DNA of 42,771 nucleotides from Bifidobacterium margollesii. Its GTDB lineage: Bacteria > Actinomycetota > Actinomycetes > Actinomycetales > Bifidobacteriaceae. Below, in pieces: positions 32,062 to 41,059 of this stretch (the stretch's first letter is position 1; each line of letters begins with the position of its first letter). Both the position numbers and the translations under genes were made by a program. The DNA lies in NCBI RefSeq assembly GCF_002860355.1, contig NZ_NMWU01000001.1, positions 1 to 42,771 on the forward strand, written 5' to 3'. The notes beneath the pieces are model-generated. The model was not told the DNA's origin. It did no database searches and was given only the letters and a program-made list of their open reading frames with translations.

Positions 32062-33360
32062 TTACAGGAACATAGCCATATAGAGAGGCATGACTTCGAC
32101 TTTGTCTCCAGCCATCCCCATGTTCCCCGGAGAAAGCTTGATGCCGTGCTGCACGCCGTAGTTGTCGATCATCGAGCGCATCGATTTTGCCTGTCGGTTG
32201 GCGGATGATTTAACTTCCACGGCCGTGGCCATGCCCTGATACCGGATGAAGAAGTCCATCTCCAGTTTGGAGTTCCTTTCAAAATAGTACAGTCGCTTGC
32301 CGTTCTTGGCGAAGATGTCTCCCACGATATTTTCGTAGATGGCGCCTTTGTAGATGCCGAGATTGCCGTCGAGGATGTCCTTTTGCGAGCCGTCCTCAAG
32401 CATGGCCACAAGTAGTCCGGTATCACGCATGTACACCTTGAACTTGGTGTTGTCGGCGTTGCCTTCCAATGGCAGTTCCGGTATTTCCAGCCGATGACAG
32501 AAGTTGATGATCCCCGCGTCGTACAACCATTGCAGGCTTCCGCCGTATTTCCGGGCGTTGGAGCCCTTCTCAACTACCGAATAGGTGAATCGTTTGGAAT
32601 CTCTGGCCAGCTGATTGGGAATGGAAAGGAAGCAGGCGCGGGCCTTCGCTTTTTCCGAATCCTTCGCGTATTTTGCGATGTCATCTTCGTAATCGGCAAG
32701 AATGTCGCGTTGCACCGCGAGCGCCTGAAGATAATCGTGGCTTTCCAAAAACTTCTGCACCACGGCGGGCATTCCTCCGATGACGATGTACTGACGCAGA
32801 TATTCCATCATCTGGGCGTGGATGGATTCGTCGACTTTCGTGCGATTGTCGTAGAAGCTTTTTACGTATTGAATGACGGTTTCCGACACCCCGAGACCCC
32901 ACAGGAATTCTTCGAAATCCAAGGAATGCAAGGTTAGGCGTTCAACGTATCCGACGGGGAACGACGACACTTCGCCGTAGTTGATGCCCAGTAGCGAGCC
33001 AGAGGCGATGACGTCGTAACGGCCGTCCATCGTCAGAAATTTCAGTGTGGTGCGAGCGTTGGGGCAACTTTGTATTTCATCGAGGAACAGAAGGGTTTTG
33101 CCGGGAACGAATGTACTGCCGGGTTTGGCCAGCATGATGCGTGCAGTGATGTGGTCTATGTCGTTGTCGCCGTTGAAGATGTCGCGGTATTTCGTTTGCT
33201 CTTCGAAATTCAGGCTTACGTAGTGATCATAGTGATCGTGGGCGAATTGATCGACGATGAAGGTCTTGCCGACCTGACGGGCACCTTGGATCAGCAGACT
33301 TTTATGGTTGGGGTTGTTTTTCCAGTCGAGTAGCGCCGATGAGATTTTTCGCTTTAGCAC
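32062..33360 (-). CDS. AAA ATPase with C-terminal DUF4143 domain (second copy)
   Basis: A 432-residue AAA_14/DUF4143 protein, paralogous to the one at 13246 but well diverged. Walker A GARQVGKT is at 26-33, Walker B LLFLDEIQ near 95, and a C-terminal nuclease-like segment LEMDFFI...ATAVEVKSS. It is lower in GC than its neighbours, with more TTT/AAA-type codons, which suggests transfer. Related repeats lie 64-155 bases upstream (33424-33515). It sits between the DnaA-box region and dnaB. Confidence 0.86.
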   Translation of the reverse strand: MLKRKISSALLDWKNNPNHKSLLIQGARQVGKTFIVDQFAHDHYDHYVSLNFEEQTKYRDIFNGDNDIDHITARIMLAKPGSTFVPGKTLLFLDEIQSCPNARTTLKFLTMDGRYDVIASGSLLGINYGEVSSFPVGYVERLTLHSLDFEEFLWGLGVSETVIQYVKSFYDNRTKVDESIHAQMMEYLRQYIVIGGMPAVVQKFLESHDYLQALAVQRDILADYEDDIAKYAKDSEKAKARACFLSIPNQLARDSKRFTYSVVEKGSNARKYGGSLQWLYDAGIINFCHRLEIPELPLEGNADNTKFKVYMRDTGLLVAMLEDGSQKDILDGNLGIYKGAIYENIVGDIFAKNGKRLYYFERNSKLEMDFFIRYQGMATAVEVKSSANRQAKSMRSMIDNYGVQHGIKLSPGNMGMAGDKVEVMPLYMAMFL

Positions 33361-33423
33361 GGTGCTCCTTTCTCTGCATCTGTTGCCGCCTTACTGTCGC
33401 CAACTGTCAGCATACGCGAGTAT

Positions 33424-33515
33424 GCATGAAACTCCCGGGACTTTTATGCATACACAACATATTCTTCACGGGACTTTTATGCATCAACGCATGAAACTGC
33501 CGGGACTTTTATGCA
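33424..33515. repeat. Phased repeats upstream of the second DUF4143 ATPase
   Basis: CGGGACTTTTATGCA occurs at 33436, 33469 and 33501 (33 and 32 bp apart, about three helical turns). The outer two belong to a 27-bp unit, 33424-33450 and 33489-33515, with 26/27 identity. Each unit is a near-palindrome: GCATGAAACT faces GGACTTTTATGC. The half-site ACTTTTATGCAT resembles the ACTTTTTTGCGT and ACTTTTTTACAT cores upstream of the first ATPase. Confidence 0.8.
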
Positions 33516-33630
33516 ATCACAGTTTTTTCGCGTCGTCTGCCAGTGATTCCGAGGCTGCTGGTGTGATATTCGTTTGTGGGTATGCGCCGCTGATCGGTGA
33601 AACGGCTGACGTCGAATTACCATCGAGGGT

Positions 33631-35022
33631 ATGCCCGAACAGTCTTTTGCCGGTGAGACCGGTAGCCCCAACGTGGGTCGTGACCCCATATTCGACCGCG
33701 TGCCGCCGCATGACGACGACGCCGAAATGGCCGTGCTTGGCGGCATGCTCATGAGCAAGGACGCGATCGGCGAAGTCTCGCAGATGATCGACGTCTCCGA
33801 CTTCTACCAGCCGAAGCATCAGACCATCTACGAGGCCATCATCACGCTGTTCAGTGCCTCGCAGCCGGTGGACGCGGTGATCGTGGCCAACGAGCTGCTC
33901 AAGGACGGCAACCTCGACAAGGTGGGCGGCGCCGACTATCTGCACAGTCTCGTCGCCGCGGTGCCCACGGCCGCGAACGCCACGTACTACGCCGACATCG
34001 TGCACCAGCGGGCGATCCTGCGCAACGTGATCGCCGCGGGAACCAAGATCGCGCAAATGGGCTACTCCGCCGAAGGATCGCAGGCCGAAGACATCGTGAA
34101 CCTCGCTCAGGCCGAGGTCTACGAGATGAGCGTGGGCAAGGTGCGTCAGGACTACGAGGCGATCGGCCCTGTGGTGGAGGAGACGCTGAACCAGCTCGAC
34201 CAGCTGCAGAACGGTCTGATCCAGAAAGGCGTGCCCACCGGATTCCGTGACATCGACGACGTGACCCAGGGCCTCCAGCCCGGCCAGATGATCGTGGTCG
34301 CCGGCCGACCGGCCATGGGCAAGTCCACGCTGGGCATCGACTTCGCCCGGCATGCGGCCCTGCACGCGAACATGACCACCGTGGTGTTCTCGCTGGAGAT
34401 GAGCAAGAACGAGCTCGCGCAGCGCATCATCGCCGCCGAGACCAACATTCCGCTCGGCGCTCTTCGTCGCGCCGACGAGATCACGCCGGAACGCTGGAAC
34501 ACGCTGAACAACTTCTGGGGCAAACTGCAGGACGCTCCGCTGTTCATCGACGATTCGCCGAACATGAGCCTGATGGAGATCCGCGCGAAATGCCGCCGAC
34601 TCAAGCAGACCAACGATCTCAAGCTCGTGGTGATCGACTACCTACAGCTGATGAGCTCCGGCAAAGCCGTGGAATCCAGGCAGCAGGAGGTCTCCGAATT
34701 CTCCCGCGCCCTGAAGCTGCTCGCCAAGGAGCTTGAGGTGCCGGTGGTGGCGTTGAGCCAGCTGAACCGAGGCCCCGAAATGCGCAACGACAAGAAGCCG
34801 CAGCTTTCCGATCTGCGAGAATCCGGTTCGATCGAGCAGGACGCAGACGTGGTGTTCCTGGTGCACAGGCCCGACGTCTACGACAAAGAGGATCGTCCCG
34901 GCGAGGCGGACATCATCATGGCCAAGCACCGTAACGGCCCGACCGAAACCTTCAACCTGGCGTTCCTTGGCGCGAACTCGAAGTTCAAGGACATGCCGCA
35001 GGACTTCCAGCAGGGGGTATGA
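33631..35022 (+). CDS. dnaB: Replicative DNA helicase DnaB
   Basis: A 463-residue hexameric helicase. The N-terminal DnaB domain (about 25-130) carries DAEMAVLGGML; the RecA-like domain has Walker A GRPAMGKST near 230, FSLEMSKNELAQRI, Walker B LVVIDYLQLM, the ALSQLNRG sensor and QLSDLRESGSIEQDADVV at the end. No intein is present. GAGGG lies only 1-2 bases before the ATG, while a TACCAT (33618-33623) fits a -10 for a leaderless message. murT begins one base after its stop. Confidence 0.95.
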   Translation: MPEQSFAGETGSPNVGRDPIFDRVPPHDDDAEMAVLGGMLMSKDAIGEVSQMIDVSDFYQPKHQTIYEAIITLFSASQPVDAVIVANELLKDGNLDKVGGADYLHSLVAAVPTAANATYYADIVHQRAILRNVIAAGTKIAQMGYSAEGSQAEDIVNLAQAEVYEMSVGKVRQDYEAIGPVVEETLNQLDQLQNGLIQKGVPTGFRDIDDVTQGLQPGQMIVVAGRPAMGKSTLGIDFARHAALHANMTTVVFSLEMSKNELAQRIIAAETNIPLGALRRADEITPERWNTLNNFWGKLQDAPLFIDDSPNMSLMEIRAKCRRLKQTNDLKLVVIDYLQLMSSGKAVESRQQEVSEFSRALKLLAKELEVPVVALSQLNRGPEMRNDKKPQLSDLRESGSIEQDADVVFLVHRPDVYDKEDRPGEADIIMAKHRNGPTETFNLAFLGANSKFKDMPQDFQQGV

Positions 35023-35023
35023 G

Positions 35024-36484
35024 ATGACCGAGAAAACGACCCGCAACACCGGTCGCAACACCGACACCGCAATCCGCAAACCGTGGAACGCCTTCGCCAC
35101 CCCGGCGATCGGCAAGGTCGTGCGCGGCGCGTCACGACTCCTCAAGCACGGCGGCAGCGCGTTCCCTGGCAAGGTGATCGAACAGCTCGACCCCACCTTC
35201 CTCGCCCGAACGCTCGCCCAGCTGCCGCTCGGCGTGGTGCTGGTCTCCGGCACCAACGGCAAGACCACCACCACCCGCATGGTCGCGTCGATGCTGCGGC
35301 ATCTCGGCCTCAAGGTGTTTACCAACCCCACCGGATCGAACTTCACCCGCGGCGTGGTCTCCGCGCTGCTCACCGAGGTGTCCCTGGCCGGTCGGCTCGA
35401 CGCCGACATCGCCGTGCTTGAACTCGACGAAGCGTACGCCGTCCACTTCGTAAGGCAGGCCAAACCCCGATACGCCCTGCTGCTCAACGTGATGCGCGAC
35501 CAACTCGACCGTTTCGGCGAAATCGACAACACCGCCCGGCTGCTGAGTCATGTGGCCGAAACGACGACCGGCACCGTGGTCCTCAACCGGGAGGACCCGC
35601 GCATCGCCCGACTCGCCGACGTGACGCCGGCCGACACCGAGGTGCGCTACTTCGGCCTGTCCGATGATCTGCGCGGCTTCTTCCCCTCCGACGACGACAT
35701 GCACGCCAAGGACATGCCCGACGACGATAAGCGCGATGCCGCTCTGTCTGCCGGTAAGGTACCGCCCGCCGGCGTTGCGCTCCCTGCCGACGTCGTGCTC
35801 CCTGCCGACGTCGTGCTCACCAAGGTCGGCGATCATCACGCCGAATTCCTGATGGACGGTCGCACCTACTCCACCGACGTGCGGCTCGAAGGCGTCTACA
35901 ACCTGTTCAACGCCGCCGCCGCGCTCGCCGTCGTGCGCGTGGTGGTGGCCGATCTGGAATCCGAGAACGTCAAGGGCCGTGTCAACACCCGACTGTTCAA
36001 GCCCAGCGATGACGATCTGATCGCCGCGGTCTCCGAAGTCACGCCCGCATTCGGCCGCGGCGAATCCATCGACGTGAACGGCACCGACGTCGAACTGCTG
36101 CTCGTCAAGAATCCGATGGGATTCCGACTTTCCCTCACCTCGTTCGACCCGGCCGGTCACGACACGATGATCGTGATCAACGACGAATACGCAGACGGCC
36201 GCGACATGAGCTGGCTGTGGGACGTGGACTTCACCGGACTGCGCGGCACCGGCGTCGGCATGGTTTCCGGCGTGCGCGCGTGGGACATGGCGCTGCGCCT
36301 CGGATACGACGAAGTGCCGGTCGGCAAGGTGAACACCGACATCGACGCGGCCGTCGACGCCTTCCTCGGCGCGAATCCAGGCCGGCCGAAACGCATCTAC
36401 TGCACGTACACCTCCATGCTCAAGGTGCGGGCGCATCTCGGGCGCATCGCCAAGGTGTTGGATGCCGGCGTCGGCAGGGAATAG
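35024..36484 (+). CDS. murT: Lipid II isoglutaminyl synthase, Mur-ligase subunit MurT
   Basis: A 486-residue Mur-ligase-like protein. ATP loop GTNGKTTTT is at 76-84, then NPTGSNFTRG, a middle segment DEAYAV, WDVDFTGL with the conserved Asp, and the C-terminal YCTYTSML. With GatD it amidates the D-Glu carboxyl of lipid II. Characterised MurT proteins carry a four-cysteine zinc ribbon in the middle domain; the equivalent region here (about 215-275) has no cysteine and instead an acidic stretch and LPADVV twice, encoded by a perfect 18-bp tandem duplication (35779-35814). AGGGGG precedes the ATG by 6 bases, inside the dnaB end. Confidence 0.9.
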   Translation: MTEKTTRNTGRNTDTAIRKPWNAFATPAIGKVVRGASRLLKHGGSAFPGKVIEQLDPTFLARTLAQLPLGVVLVSGTNGKTTTTRMVASMLRHLGLKVFTNPTGSNFTRGVVSALLTEVSLAGRLDADIAVLELDEAYAVHFVRQAKPRYALLLNVMRDQLDRFGEIDNTARLLSHVAETTTGTVVLNREDPRIARLADVTPADTEVRYFGLSDDLRGFFPSDDDMHAKDMPDDDKRDAALSAGKVPPAGVALPADVVLPADVVLTKVGDHHAEFLMDGRTYSTDVRLEGVYNLFNAAAALAVVRVVVADLESENVKGRVNTRLFKPSDDDLIAAVSEVTPAFGRGESIDVNGTDVELLLVKNPMGFRLSLTSFDPAGHDTMIVINDEYADGRDMSWLWDVDFTGLRGTGVGMVSGVRAWDMALRLGYDEVPVGKVNTDIDAAVDAFLGANPGRPKRIYCTYTSMLKVRAHLGRIAKVLDAGVGRE

Positions 36485-36496
36485 CCGATAGGGGAG

Positions 36497-36582
36497 CCGG
36501 AACCGTAAGGAAACCGGAACCGTAGAGGGGCCGGGACAGTAGAGGACCGGGAACCGTAGAGGGCCGGGAACCGTAAGGAAAA
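36497..36582. repeat. Degenerate 16-19-bp tandem repeat between murT and gatD
   Basis: Five imperfect units built on CCGGGAACCGTAGAGGG, with variants ending AAGGAAA. They fill the 133-base gap between the two subunit genes; the gatD ribosome site (AAGGAG 36606-36611) lies just beyond. Confidence 0.8.
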
Positions 36583-36617
36583 CAGGAATACCAGTGGAGG
36601 AATATAAGGAGTCCACG

Positions 36618-37523
36618 ATGACGAACGCAACGAATGCCACGGTCGGCGCTACGGCCGGCACGATGACCACTGCGGAGACGATGACCGAGGCCGGCACGGC
36701 AGAGACGGTGACCGAGGCCGGCATGACGGCCGGCACGGCGACCGGCGCTACGGCTGGCACGGCGGCTTCGGGCGGATCCCGGCCGATCGACGTGATGAGC
36801 CTGTACCCGAAGGACATGAACATCTACGGCGATTCCGGCAACGTGCTCACCGTGCGCCGCCGGCTCGCCCTGTACGGCTACGAGTCGGTGATGCACTACT
36901 ACAATCAGGGCGACGAATGGCCGGAACGGGTCGATCTGATCCTCGGCGGCGGCGGGCAGGACACCGGTCAGAAGAAGATCATCGACGACTTCTTCATGCG
37001 CGCCGATCTGATCCGTTCGCTGGCCGACGAAGGCGTGCCGATGCTGATGATCTGCGGCATGTACCAGCTGTTCGGCGAATACTTCGAAACCGTTGACGGC
37101 ACGCGACTCGACGGCATCGGCGTGATCGGCGCGTACACGGTCGGGCAGGACGTGCGGATGATCGGCAATCTCGTGGAGCGGTCCGACGAGTTCGGCGACG
37201 TGATCGGCTACGAGAACCATTCCGGCCAGACCTTCCTGCGCGAGGGCGTTTCGCCACTCGGACGGGTGGAACACGACGGCCGCGGCAACAACGGCGAGGA
37301 CCATACCGAAGGCGCGCGGGTGAACAACGTGATCGGCACGTACATGCACGGTTCGCTGCTGCCGAAGAACCCGAAGATCGCGGATTTCCTGATCCGCAAG
37401 GCGTGCGAGCGCCGATACGGCGCATTCGAGCCGCAGGTGACGGATTCGGCAAGGGGCGAGCTCGACCGGCTGGAACGGTTCGCCGTTGAAGCGCGAAGGG
37501 TGGCCGCCGCCCGACCGCGGTAG
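36618..37523 (+). CDS. gatD: Lipid II isoglutaminyl synthase, glutaminase subunit GatD
   Basis: A 301-residue CobB/CobQ-type glutamine amidotransferase. The nucleophile is Cys146 (MICGMYQLF) and the partner His244 (TYMHGSLLPKNP); GGGGQD and GYENHSGQT are typical. GatD supplies ammonia to MurT. The first 54 residues are a Thr/Ala/Gly/Met-rich low-complexity extension with TEAG-TA repeats that no catalytic family member needs. The ATG at 36618 has AAGGAG at 6 bases; a GTG at 36594 is in frame but poorly placed. Confidence 0.9.
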   Translation: MTNATNATVGATAGTMTTAETMTEAGTAETVTEAGMTAGTATGATAGTAASGGSRPIDVMSLYPKDMNIYGDSGNVLTVRRRLALYGYESVMHYYNQGDEWPERVDLILGGGGQDTGQKKIIDDFFMRADLIRSLADEGVPMLMICGMYQLFGEYFETVDGTRLDGIGVIGAYTVGQDVRMIGNLVERSDEFGDVIGYENHSGQTFLREGVSPLGRVEHDGRGNNGEDHTEGARVNNVIGTYMHGSLLPKNPKIADFLIRKACERRYGAFEPQVTDSARGELDRLERFAVEARRVAAARPR

Positions 37524-37708
37524 TTCGCTGCCGGAGCGATTGCGATAGGTTGCTGCCTGGTCGATTGCGCTGGTGTTCATCACAATGGGCTGCGATGTTC
37601 AATCGGCGTTGCGTTCCCCTGCGGTACAGTTGAAGACGATGGCGGAACGGTGTTCCGGAACGAATCCCGGTGCCAATCGAAGTCGCCGGGGGAAAGAAAG
37701 GTGTCATC

Positions 37709-38206
37709 ATGGCTGAGTTCAACTTCAACAATCTGGGAGATGGACTGCGCACGATTTTCCTCGCCGGCGTGGGTGCGGTGGCCACCGGTGCGGAGAAGGG
37801 GCAGCAGATCGTCGATGAGCTGGTCAAGAAGGGCGAGATCAGCGTGGAACAGGGGAAGGTGCTGAACTCCGAGCTGAGCCGCAAGGCGCAGGGCGCGGCC
37901 AAGGGCGCGTTCTCCACGGCATCCGGTGTGGCCTCCGACGCGGCCGACAAGGCTCGCGAGGCGTTCACCGGCGTGCAGGAGGCGGCGCTGAAGGCCCGTC
38001 TCGCCGGCATGAGCAGCGAGGAGCGTGCGGCCTACGCGGCCAAGGTGCAGGAATTCGTCAATGAGGCGAACGCCGGCGCCGCCGCGGCCGACTCCGACAA
38101 GGAGACCGTGGACGCCGAAGTGGCGGACGACGCCCCGACCGGCGCCCCGGCAGCCGAGACTCCGGCCTCCGAAGCTCCGGCGGCCGAAACCAAGGACGCC
38201 GAGTAA
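37709..38206 (+). CDS. Phasin-like (PHA-synthesis-regulator type) small protein
   Basis: A 165-residue protein. The N-terminal half (LFLAGVGAVATGAEKGQQIVDELVKKGEISVEQGKVL-like pattern, about 15-55) matches the COG3937 phasin-regulator fold: a short hydrophobic helix, then DELVKKGE. The middle is a long Ala-rich helix, probably coiled coil, and the tail (about 125-165) is acidic Ala/Pro/Glu repeat. Bifidobacteria are not known to store polyhydroxyalkanoate, so the role is probably different. AAAGG precedes the ATG by 7 bases; a hairpin terminator follows at once. Confidence 0.75.
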   Translation: MAEFNFNNLGDGLRTIFLAGVGAVATGAEKGQQIVDELVKKGEISVEQGKVLNSELSRKAQGAAKGAFSTASGVASDAADKAREAFTGVQEAALKARLAGMSSEERAAYAAKVQEFVNEANAGAAAADSDKETVDAEVADDAPTGAPAAETPASEAPAAETKDAE

Positions 38207-38207
38207 C

Positions 38208-38227
38208 GTTCCGCTGCCGAGCGGAAC
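38208..38227 (+). terminator. Hairpin terminator after the phasin-like gene
   Basis: A perfect 8-bp stem GTTCCGCT/AGCGGAAC with loop GCCG, two bases after the stop codon. Confidence 0.65.
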
Positions 38228-38254
38228 ACCATGACCGAATACGAGTGATCGATA

Positions 38255-40135
38255 GTGCAGAACAGGACCGATAACCCCACGAAATCCGACGTGGAAACGG
38301 ATGCCGATGCCGTGGACGGCCTGACCGACGAGCAGATGCTTGACCGGATCGTGGCCGAGGACGCCGGTCGACGGCATGAGCCCGGCGCCAAGCCATCCCA
38401 TCTGCATGGCAGCGCCACCTCCGCGGCGGATTTCGCCACGTCCGCGTCCGCCGCTTCGGGAGCGTTCTCCGGAGACACGGTGGAACGCACCATCGGCCTG
38501 TTCGGCAGTAACGAACCCACGTTCGCCCAGAAGTACCATCTGACCCGCAAGGGCCGGTTCCACCGTCTGCGCGAAATCTTCGGCATCGCCCGGCAATTCG
38601 ACATCTTCAAGGGCCTGACCCCCGTCAAAATGCGATTGATGTTCGAGGCGTTGGGTCCCACGTTCGTGAAGGTCGGGCAGAACCTCAGCCTCCGATCCGA
38701 AATCCTGCCGCAGGAGTTCTGCGACGAGCTGGCCAAACTCCGCGCCGACGCCGATCCGTTGCCATATGAGGCCGTGCTTGACACGCTGGCCCATGAATAC
38801 GGGCGTCCGGTGGACGAAATCTTCTCCTCGATCGATCGTACCCCCCTCGGTTCCGCTTCGCTCGCGCAGGTGCATCGCGCGCGACTCGTCACCGGCGAGG
38901 ACGTGGCCGTGAAGGTGCAGCGGCCCGGCGTGCGCGAGGTCATGGCCCAGGACATCGACATCATGCGCTCGGTGTGCGGATACGCCACCAGATTCGTGAA
39001 AACCGCGCAGATCGTGGATCTCAACGGCGTGATCGAAGAGCTGTGGGAAACCTTCCAATCCGAAACCGACTTCATGGTCGAAGCACGCAACCTACAGGAT
39101 TTCAGGGAATTCGCCAAAAACTACAAGTACATGGACTGTCCCAAGCCCTACATCAGGCTGTGCACGCAGCATGTGGTGGTGATGGACTACGTGGACGGCA
39201 TTTCGATCTCCCATCCGGAGCAGCTGGTCTCCGCCGGATACGATCTGGAGGAGATCGGCACCAAACTGGTGGACAACTACGCCTGCCAGATCCTCGACGA
39301 AGGTTTCTTCCACGCCGATCTGCATCCGGGCAACATCATGGTGCATGAAGGCAAGATCGTGATGCTCGATCTCGGCATGACCGGCCGGCTCTCGGCCCGC
39401 AACCGGGCGATCCTGCAGGACATCATCTTCGCCGTGGGACGTCAGGACTCCCCGGCGCTGGCCGAGGCGTTCCTGCGGTTCGCCGGTCCGGTGGACGTCA
39501 GCGCAGTCGACCATCCCGGTCTGCTCGCCGATCTCGATGCGATCGTACAGGACTTCGGCACGATCAACCTTTCCGACCTCAACATGGGCGAATTCCTCAA
39601 CGCGCTGATCCAGCTCGCCCAAAAGCACAACGTGGAGCTGCCGGGCATCGTAACCACCGTCGGCCGTGGACTCGTCACCCTCGAAGGCGTGATCGACAAG
39701 TTCCTGCCCGACACCGACATGATCCAGATCATCACGAACCACATCGTCGCCTCCCGCGGCGTGCGATCCACCGTGAAATCCGAAGTCAAAACGCTCGGCA
39801 TCGAAGGCAACAAGGCGCTGCACGGCACGCTGGGCGCGCTGGCCGAGGCGCGTACGGCCGCCCGTATGCTCACCCGCGGTCAGCTCAAGGTCAACATGGA
39901 AATGCTGGGCGCGGACGAGCCGATCCGCCAGCTCGGCTACATGGTCGACCGGCTGACCATGGCGCTGATCATCGCCGGACTGTTCGTCGGATCGTCGATC
40001 ATCTACTACGCGGGCATGAAACCGGTGATCTTCGGCGTGCCGGTGATTGGCTTCATGGGATTCGTCACCGCCTTTGCCCTCGGTGTGTGGATCGTGATCG
40101 ACATCATTCGCAAAGGCCGAACGAAACGGAAATAA
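38255..40135 (+). CDS. AarF/UbiB (ABC1) family kinase-like protein
   Basis: A 626-residue protein. Family motifs: KVGQNLSLRSEILP (the KxGQ helix), GSASLAQVHRA in place of the usual P-loop (Ala-rich), VAVKVQRPGV with the lysine, FMVEARN, HADLHPGNIM catalytic loop and LDLGMTGRLS metal loop. Two membrane helices close the protein (about 565-620). UbiB relatives aid ubiquinone/isoprenoid lipid handling; bifidobacteria make no respiratory quinones, so the role here is open. The GTG at 38255 is the assumed start, with a weak ribosome site. Confidence 0.88.
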   Translation: MQNRTDNPTKSDVETDADAVDGLTDEQMLDRIVAEDAGRRHEPGAKPSHLHGSATSAADFATSASAASGAFSGDTVERTIGLFGSNEPTFAQKYHLTRKGRFHRLREIFGIARQFDIFKGLTPVKMRLMFEALGPTFVKVGQNLSLRSEILPQEFCDELAKLRADADPLPYEAVLDTLAHEYGRPVDEIFSSIDRTPLGSASLAQVHRARLVTGEDVAVKVQRPGVREVMAQDIDIMRSVCGYATRFVKTAQIVDLNGVIEELWETFQSETDFMVEARNLQDFREFAKNYKYMDCPKPYIRLCTQHVVVMDYVDGISISHPEQLVSAGYDLEEIGTKLVDNYACQILDEGFFHADLHPGNIMVHEGKIVMLDLGMTGRLSARNRAILQDIIFAVGRQDSPALAEAFLRFAGPVDVSAVDHPGLLADLDAIVQDFGTINLSDLNMGEFLNALIQLAQKHNVELPGIVTTVGRGLVTLEGVIDKFLPDTDMIQIITNHIVASRGVRSTVKSEVKTLGIEGNKALHGTLGALAEARTAARMLTRGQLKVNMEMLGADEPIRQLGYMVDRLTMALIIAGLFVGSSIIYYAGMKPVIFGVPVIGFMGFVTAFALGVWIVIDIIRKGRTKRK

Positions 40136-40153
40136 CGTAGGAGGCGAAAATAC

Positions 40154-40876
40154 ATGATTCAGGATCGCAATCATGCTGTGAACGGCGCGGAACCGAAACT
40201 TCCGCGGGCCGTGTTCTGGGATATGGACGGGACGCTGATCGATTCCGAACCGATCTGGCATGAGGCCGAGATCTGGTATGCCGAACGGCACGGAGGCGAA
40301 TGGTCCGACGAAATGGGGTGGAAGATCACCGGCACCCCGGTTCCCAAGGTGGCGCAGATGATGATCAACCGCGGCACGAAGATGAACGTGGAGGAGCTCA
40401 CCCAGGGGCTGATCGACTTCGTGGCGGCCCGTGAGATCGAGCGGATGCCGTGGATCCCGGGCGGCGTGGAACTGGTCAAGGCGTGCGCCGACGCCGGCAT
40501 CCCCAACGTGCTGGTCACCGCGTCCCCGCGCAAAATGGCCGAAGCGCTGCTCGCGCAGGCACCGGAAGGCGCATTCGTCGGCTTTGTGTGCGGCGATGAC
40601 GTGAAGGAGAAGAAACCGCATCCGGCACCGTATCTGGCCGCGGCGAAGGTGGTGGGCATCGATCCGCATTCCGAACCGATGAAGGAGTGCGTGGCCGTGG
40701 AGGATTCCGAAACCGGATTGCAGTCCGCCGTCGCTTCCGGCGCCACCACGATCGCGATCACCGGATACATGCGCTCGCAACCGAAGAACGGACCGCAGTT
40801 CGCGTCCATCAAGTACTACGAAGGCATGACCCCCGAAACGCTGGGTGATTTCGTGCGTCGTCGTCTTGGCGTCTGA
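40154..40876 (+). CDS. HAD-superfamily phosphatase (beta-phosphoglucomutase/GPP-like)
   Basis: A 240-residue haloacid dehalogenase hydrolase, subfamily IA. Motif I FWDMDGTLID (nucleophile and acid Asp), motif II LVTASP, motif III Lys in KEKKPHP, motif IV VEDSETGLQSA. A helical cap lies between motifs I and II. It probably dephosphorylates a sugar or other small phosphate. GGAGG precedes the ATG; the gap from the AarF gene is 18 bases, so they are probably co-transcribed. Confidence 0.87.
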   Translation: MIQDRNHAVNGAEPKLPRAVFWDMDGTLIDSEPIWHEAEIWYAERHGGEWSDEMGWKITGTPVPKVAQMMINRGTKMNVEELTQGLIDFVAAREIERMPWIPGGVELVKACADAGIPNVLVTASPRKMAEALLAQAPEGAFVGFVCGDDVKEKKPHPAPYLAAAKVVGIDPHSEPMKECVAVEDSETGLQSAVASGATTIAITGYMRSQPKNGPQFASIKYYEGMTPETLGDFVRRRLGV

Positions 40877-40887
40877 GCCAGTCCGCC

Positions 40888-40930
40888 GTCTGTCTGCTGT
40901 CTGTCTGCTGTCTGTCTGCTGTCTGCCTGC
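40888..40930. repeat. 11-bp tandem repeat after the HAD gene
   Basis: GTCTGTCTGCT at 40888, 40899 and 40910, then a diverged fourth copy. It lies in a 260-base gene-free gap that also holds the direct repeat CTGAATGGGTGA (40965-40976 and 40982-40993). Confidence 0.88.
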
Positions 40931-41059
40931 CGCATGGCTACCGTCTTTCGTCCTTTCGCCATTGCTGAATGGGTGATCACTCTGAATGGGTGACAGTGCA
41001 AACGCTTGAGTTGTTCGCGCTATTTGCATACTGGCCGGTATTTGAGGTAAAAAGATGAC

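Noticed and set aside
33424-33515. CRISPR-like array
   Set aside because: Repeat and gap lengths are irregular (a partial middle unit), there are only three units and no cas genes.
35132-36823. 563-residue minus-strand open frame
   Set aside because: Antisense to murT and the start of gatD; composition is that of a shadow frame.
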